Origin: Basidiobolus meristosporus CBS 931.73
Taxonomy: Eukaryota > Basidiobolomycota > Basidiobolomycetes > Basidiobolales > Basidiobolaceae
Assembly: GCA_002104905.1 (NCBI GenBank)
Contig: MCFE01000353.1
Coordinates: 24,277-88,276, forward strand
Length of the DNA: 64,000 nucleotides
Direction of reading: 5' to 3'
The notes under the pieces were generated by a model, which made no database searches, was not told where the DNA came from, and worked only from the letters and a program-made list of their open reading frames with translations. Positions 60,013 to 64,000 of the stretch are shown piece after piece. How positions within the stretch are numbered: position 1 is the stretch's first letter; the number at the start of each line of letters is the position of its first letter. The position numbers and the translations under genes are program-made.

Positions 60013-63000
60013 ATGTTGGACAATCAAGAATGGAAGAATGCCATGCAGCAAATCCTGGCCCAACAGCAACAGCTACTCCAGATCCTCAGCCAACAGCAAC
60101 AAGGAATGACTACCATGGCTCAGAGCCAGCAAAGCCCTGTCAAGAGCAACTTTAGTGTGAAGGTCAACCAGTACCATGGCAGAGTCAATGAAAACCTGGG
60201 AACTTGGCTCTTTCAGATTGAAGAAGCTTTTAAAGCTAAAGGAATTGCTCCAGAGAGCAAGTTGCATTATGCAGCTTCTTACCTGGCAGATGCAGCTTTA
60301 TAGTGGTACCACAACAAGATCAGGTCAGCTACTATGATGGGATGCTCTACAATCTCTACCTGGGATGAGTTTGTGTTGGAAATTCAGGATGCTTTTGAAC
60401 CTCCACACCAGCAGACACTACTAAGAAGGAAGTTAAAGACACTCAGACAGAAAGGAATGGTGCAAGAATACATCTATGAGTATAGATGTCTACTTGGGCA
60501 AATTGAAAGAATGGACCCCTTGGATCAAGTTGAATTCTTTATTGATGGGTTGAAAGAAAGAACTTGCAAGGAAGTCAATTACCAAAGACCTCAGACTATT
60601 GAAGAAGCCATCAAGATTGCCATTGACTATGACTCAGCTATGTTTGGAGTTGGGAAGCCTACAGTGGCTAATCAGAAAGGCTATAATCATTATGAAAGAA
60701 GACAATCAGAAGCAGTACCAATGGAAATAGATGCTATGCAGAAGAATCCCTCCTCAGAAGAATGCAAGAAGAGAGGACTTTGCTTCAATTGCCACCAGCA
60801 GGGACATATTGCAAAGTACTGCCCTCAGAGAAGAAATGAACACCAGCCAACAAGAACCTTCAACCATATTGAGTCCCATGAACACAGTAATGAGGAAGAT
60901 GAGCTTGAAGAAGACTTGGAACTCACCTTCCATATGACAGAAGAGTACTTGTCCCAAATGACTTCAAACTCAGGGAAGTGATTGTACTTGAATGGAGTAA
61001 TCAATGGAGTACCTGCCAAGATCATGATTGACTCAGGAGCATTGCATGAGTACATGTCAGAGCAATTTGCTTTGAAAACTGGAAACAACTTGGAACCTAC
61101 CAAATCAACTTCAGTTTCCACAGCTGATGGGAACTCCCACATAATCAACCATATTACCCAGCCAGTAAGAATGAAGATCAATGACTTTGAAGAAGACCTA
61201 CATGCTTATATATTTGGGAACTGCAAGTTTGACCTTGTACTTGGAAAAACCTGGCTATTTTGTTGTAATCCATCAATCAACTGGAGAACCCATGCTACTC
61301 AGATCCAAAAAGACAATAAGACCTATGAGCTATTACCTGCCATGCTGGATTTCAACTTGGTCAATTCCAGTATATGTAAGACAAGTGAACTTAGCAAGAC
61401 CCAGTTCTGTGGAGCACTTAGAAAAGGTACCAAGATGTTCCTCATGGCGGTATTACAGGAGGATTCCTCTACCCCAGCACCCCAGCAGGTCCAGACTCTC
61501 TTGAAGAAATATTCAGACGTGTTCCCAGATGAGCTTGTAAGCCTACCACCAGTCAGAGATGTGGATCATGCCATTGACACAGGAGATAGCCCTCCAGTGA
61601 GCAAGACACCTTACAGAATGAGTCCATCAGAATTGGAGGAAATGAAGAGACAAATTGACCAGCTATTGGAGCAAGGATACATCAGGCCCAGCAAGTCACC
61701 CTGGGAAGCACCAGTGCTTTTTGTGAAAAAGAAGGATGGAACACTTAGGATGTGCATTGACTACAGAGCCCTGAACTCAGTTACCGTCAAGAATAAGTAC
61801 CCCATACCTTGGATTGATGAGCTTTTAGACCAACTTAATGGAGCCACTATTTTCAGCAAGATTGACCTCATGTCAGGATACAACCAGATTAGGGTGAAAC
61901 CAGAAGACATCCCCAAGACAGCATTCAGGACCAGATATGGACATTACAAGTACTTAGTCATGAGTTTTGGCCTCACTAATGCCCCTGCAACATTCATGAC
62001 GCTGATGCAGACTGTCTTTCAGGAGTACTTAGACAAGTTTGTGATAATCTACCTGGATGACATATTGATATACAGCAAGACAGAAGAGGATCACATGGTG
62101 CACATTGAAAAGGTCTTGAAGAAACTAAGAGAGAACAAGCTATATGGCAAGCTAGCCAAGTGTGAATTCTTCAAGGAACACGTAGAATATCTGGGACAAA
62201 TAGTGACTAGCACAGTAGTAACCTTAGACCCCAAGAAGGTGGAAGTAATCAAGAATTTGAAGCAGCCCCATAGCATATCAGAACTCAGATCCTTCCTTGG
62301 AATGGTTTCCTATTATTGGAGATTTGTCAAGTCATTTGCAAGTATTGCAGCCCCTTTAACTGATATCCTCAAGAAAGACAATACCTACAAGCGGGACATA
62401 GCTTGTGATACTGCCCTCCAGACGCTCAAGAATGAACTTGCTAAGCTGCCAAGCCTAAGAATACCAGACTTCAGAAAAGAGTTCACTCTGTGCACAGATG
62501 CTTCAGATTATGCAGTTGGTTGAGTGCTGAGCCAAGAACACAAGGGAAAGGACTACCCTGTTGCCTTTGAATCTAAGAAACTGAACTCAGCAGAACAAAA
62601 CTATCCAGTCCATGAGAAGGAGATGCTTGCTATAATACACTGTTTGAAGACATGGAGATGCTATATTGAAGGAGTCATATGCACTGTGAAGACTGATCAT
62701 GCCTCCCTCAGGTATATATTTACTCAGAAGGTACTCTCTAGAAGAATGACAAGATGGAGTGAATACATTCAGCAATTTGACCTGGAGATTGTCTACTGTC
62801 CTGGAAAAAACAACACGGTAGCTGATGCCTTATCAAGATTAGATCAAGTTGCACAACTCAACTTGGTGCATGAATCAGATTGGCCTAGCCTATTACCAAA
62901 GTACTTAGAGGACCAAGCCATTCCTAATGAGGTAGATGAAGATATCAAGAAGATAATCCGTGATGAAGCCGGCAAATTTGTTGTACAGAATGAAACACTC

Positions 63001-63816
63001 TACCAAATCACTAAATGGCCAGTTGCTAAAGCTGTACCAATAGCCAGTGAACAAGAAGTTGCAAGTTTCATTTACCATGAGATCCTGATGAAGTTTGGAT
63101 GCCCTGTGGAGATCTTATCCAATAGAGGTGCAAACTTTATGGCAAAGACATTAGAGGCTTACCTGGAAATGCAGCAGATCAGACACTTGAAAACCTCGGC
63201 ATATCACCCCAGAACTAATGGAGTCACTGAGCGGTTTAATGGATTATTTGTAAAAATGCTGACCAAGTATGCAAATGGAGTTGTCAGTAGATGGGATGAG
63301 TATATAGACCAAGCACTCTTTGCATGCAGAGTCAGAGTACACAACACCACCCAGCAATCACCATTTTACTTAGTTTATGGATGTGAACCAAGGATTCCAG
63401 GAGATGTCACACAACCCAAGCTTACAGATGCCTTAGAAGATGAACTTAGTCAGCCAAGTAGACACCAGCAACTGGAACAAAGACGTCAAGAGGCACAGAC
63501 CAAAGTATCTCAAAGTGCAGAAAAGATGAAGCAGAGATTTGATAAGACTATAGCACCAGAAGCATTGACAGTTGGGAACTTTGTATTGCTAAGAAACAAC
63601 ACTTGGAAGAAGTTTGAGCCACAATGGACAGAACCATTCAAGATCATCAGAGAATGTCCATTTGCAACTTACCAACTGGTGGACAAACAAGGCAATATCC
63701 GGGAAGACTTAGTGCATAGGGACAGACTCAAGCATGCAAGACTTGCTGATAATACTGAACCATCAAGATATTGGTATCACAAGAAAAGAGATTCAGGAGA
63801 ACCCTCTCAACTTTAG
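60013..63816 (+). pseudogene. Gypsy-2 gag-pol polyprotein in one frame with three in-frame stops
   Basis: One continuous frame of 1268 codons, from ATG 60013 to TAG 63816, broken only by TAG 60301, TGA 60979 and TGA 62521. Gag: Gln-rich start, WLFQIEEAFKAKG, WDEFVLEIQDAFEPPHQ, zinc knuckle CFNCHQQGHIAKYC (60781-60822). Protease: [11 protein letters not shown] (61024). [38 protein letters not shown], active site YLDDILIYS (62050). RNase [14 protein letters not shown], then stop. Integrase: about 100 residues including the zinc finger and the first catalytic Asp are deleted near 63010; the second Asp is Asn (LSNRGANF, 63121); the third region (HPRTNGVTERFNGLF) is kept. C-terminal SH3-like end, no chromodomain. 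Gypsy-1 has CAG and GGA at the first and last stop, so these are mutations. Confidence 0.92.
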
Positions 63817-63836
63817 AAGGGGAGAATGTTATGATC

Positions 63837-64000
63837 TGCCGCTTGAATGTTTAAGTTAGATCAGTTTTTTAGTCAAATCAATTAGTATATGTTTAGGTTA
63901 TCAGTATATCAGTATTATCTATGAAATCAGTAGCATTGGTCAGCAAATGAATCAGCAGATCCTTATCAGACAGAAATAGATATATTAAGTAGGATCTTAT
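63837..64000 (+). repeat. Gypsy-2 3' long terminal repeat (cut by window end)
   Basis: TGTTATGATC at 63837 right after the polypurine tract AGAAGGGGAGAA. The visible 164 bp differ from the 5' LTR by about six substitutions and one 4-bp indel. The other flank and target duplication lie outside the window. Confidence 0.9.

Overview
The window is nuclear DNA of a fungus. Evidence: short GT-AG introns of about 50-160 bp in nearly every gene, a conventional kinesin, a FYVE-domain lipid kinase, Tom40, the PIG-U/Gab1 subunit of GPI transamidase, and degenerate Ty1/copia and Ty3/gypsy retrotransposons. I cannot place it below kingdom level with confidence; the intron-rich genes together with large decayed retroelement nests suggest a non-Dikarya lineage (inference only). 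All gene models below were spliced by eye from the sequence.

Region 1 (1 to about 27.4 kb) is a compact gene island. In order: the 5' part of a FAB1/PIKfyve-type kinase (minus, runs off the left edge); a small unknown ORF; a four-segment voltage-sensor-like membrane protein (minus); a GSK3 kinase with 7 exons (minus); translation release factor eRF1 (plus); kinesin-1 with 16 exons and one GC-AG intron (plus); TOM40 (plus); the proteasome ATPase RPT3 (minus), divergent from the GPI-transamidase subunit PIG-U (plus); a tiny six-cysteine secreted peptide (minus); ribosomal protein eL42 (minus); a secreted HExxH metalloprotease-like protein (minus); two small single-pass membrane proteins (plus), one with a PPxY motif; and several unresolved ORFs. 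These are mostly unlinked housekeeping functions; nothing indicates an operon or a metabolic cluster.

Region 2 (about 27.47 to 64 kb) has no recognisable host gene. It is a graveyard of nested mobile elements. Two copia families (called A and B here), one gypsy family, one LTR-like repeat (S) and one TA-duplicating foldback/MITE family (F) are inserted in one another. Several insertions can be proven from target-site duplications or from an uninterrupted copy elsewhere in the window: copia-B1 is split by gypsy-1 (AATG duplication), which is split by copia-B2 (GTTCC duplication); gypsy-2 sits further down copia-B1 and runs off the right edge. Upstream, repeat S1 contains foldback F, which contains a second S. 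All coding copies carry stops, frameshifts or catalytic changes, so none looks autonomous. Both copia families have a primer-binding site complementary to the anticodon arm of initiator tRNA-Met, as in Drosophila copia. Between 39 and 46 kb lie decayed coding remnants that I cannot assign to any known element.
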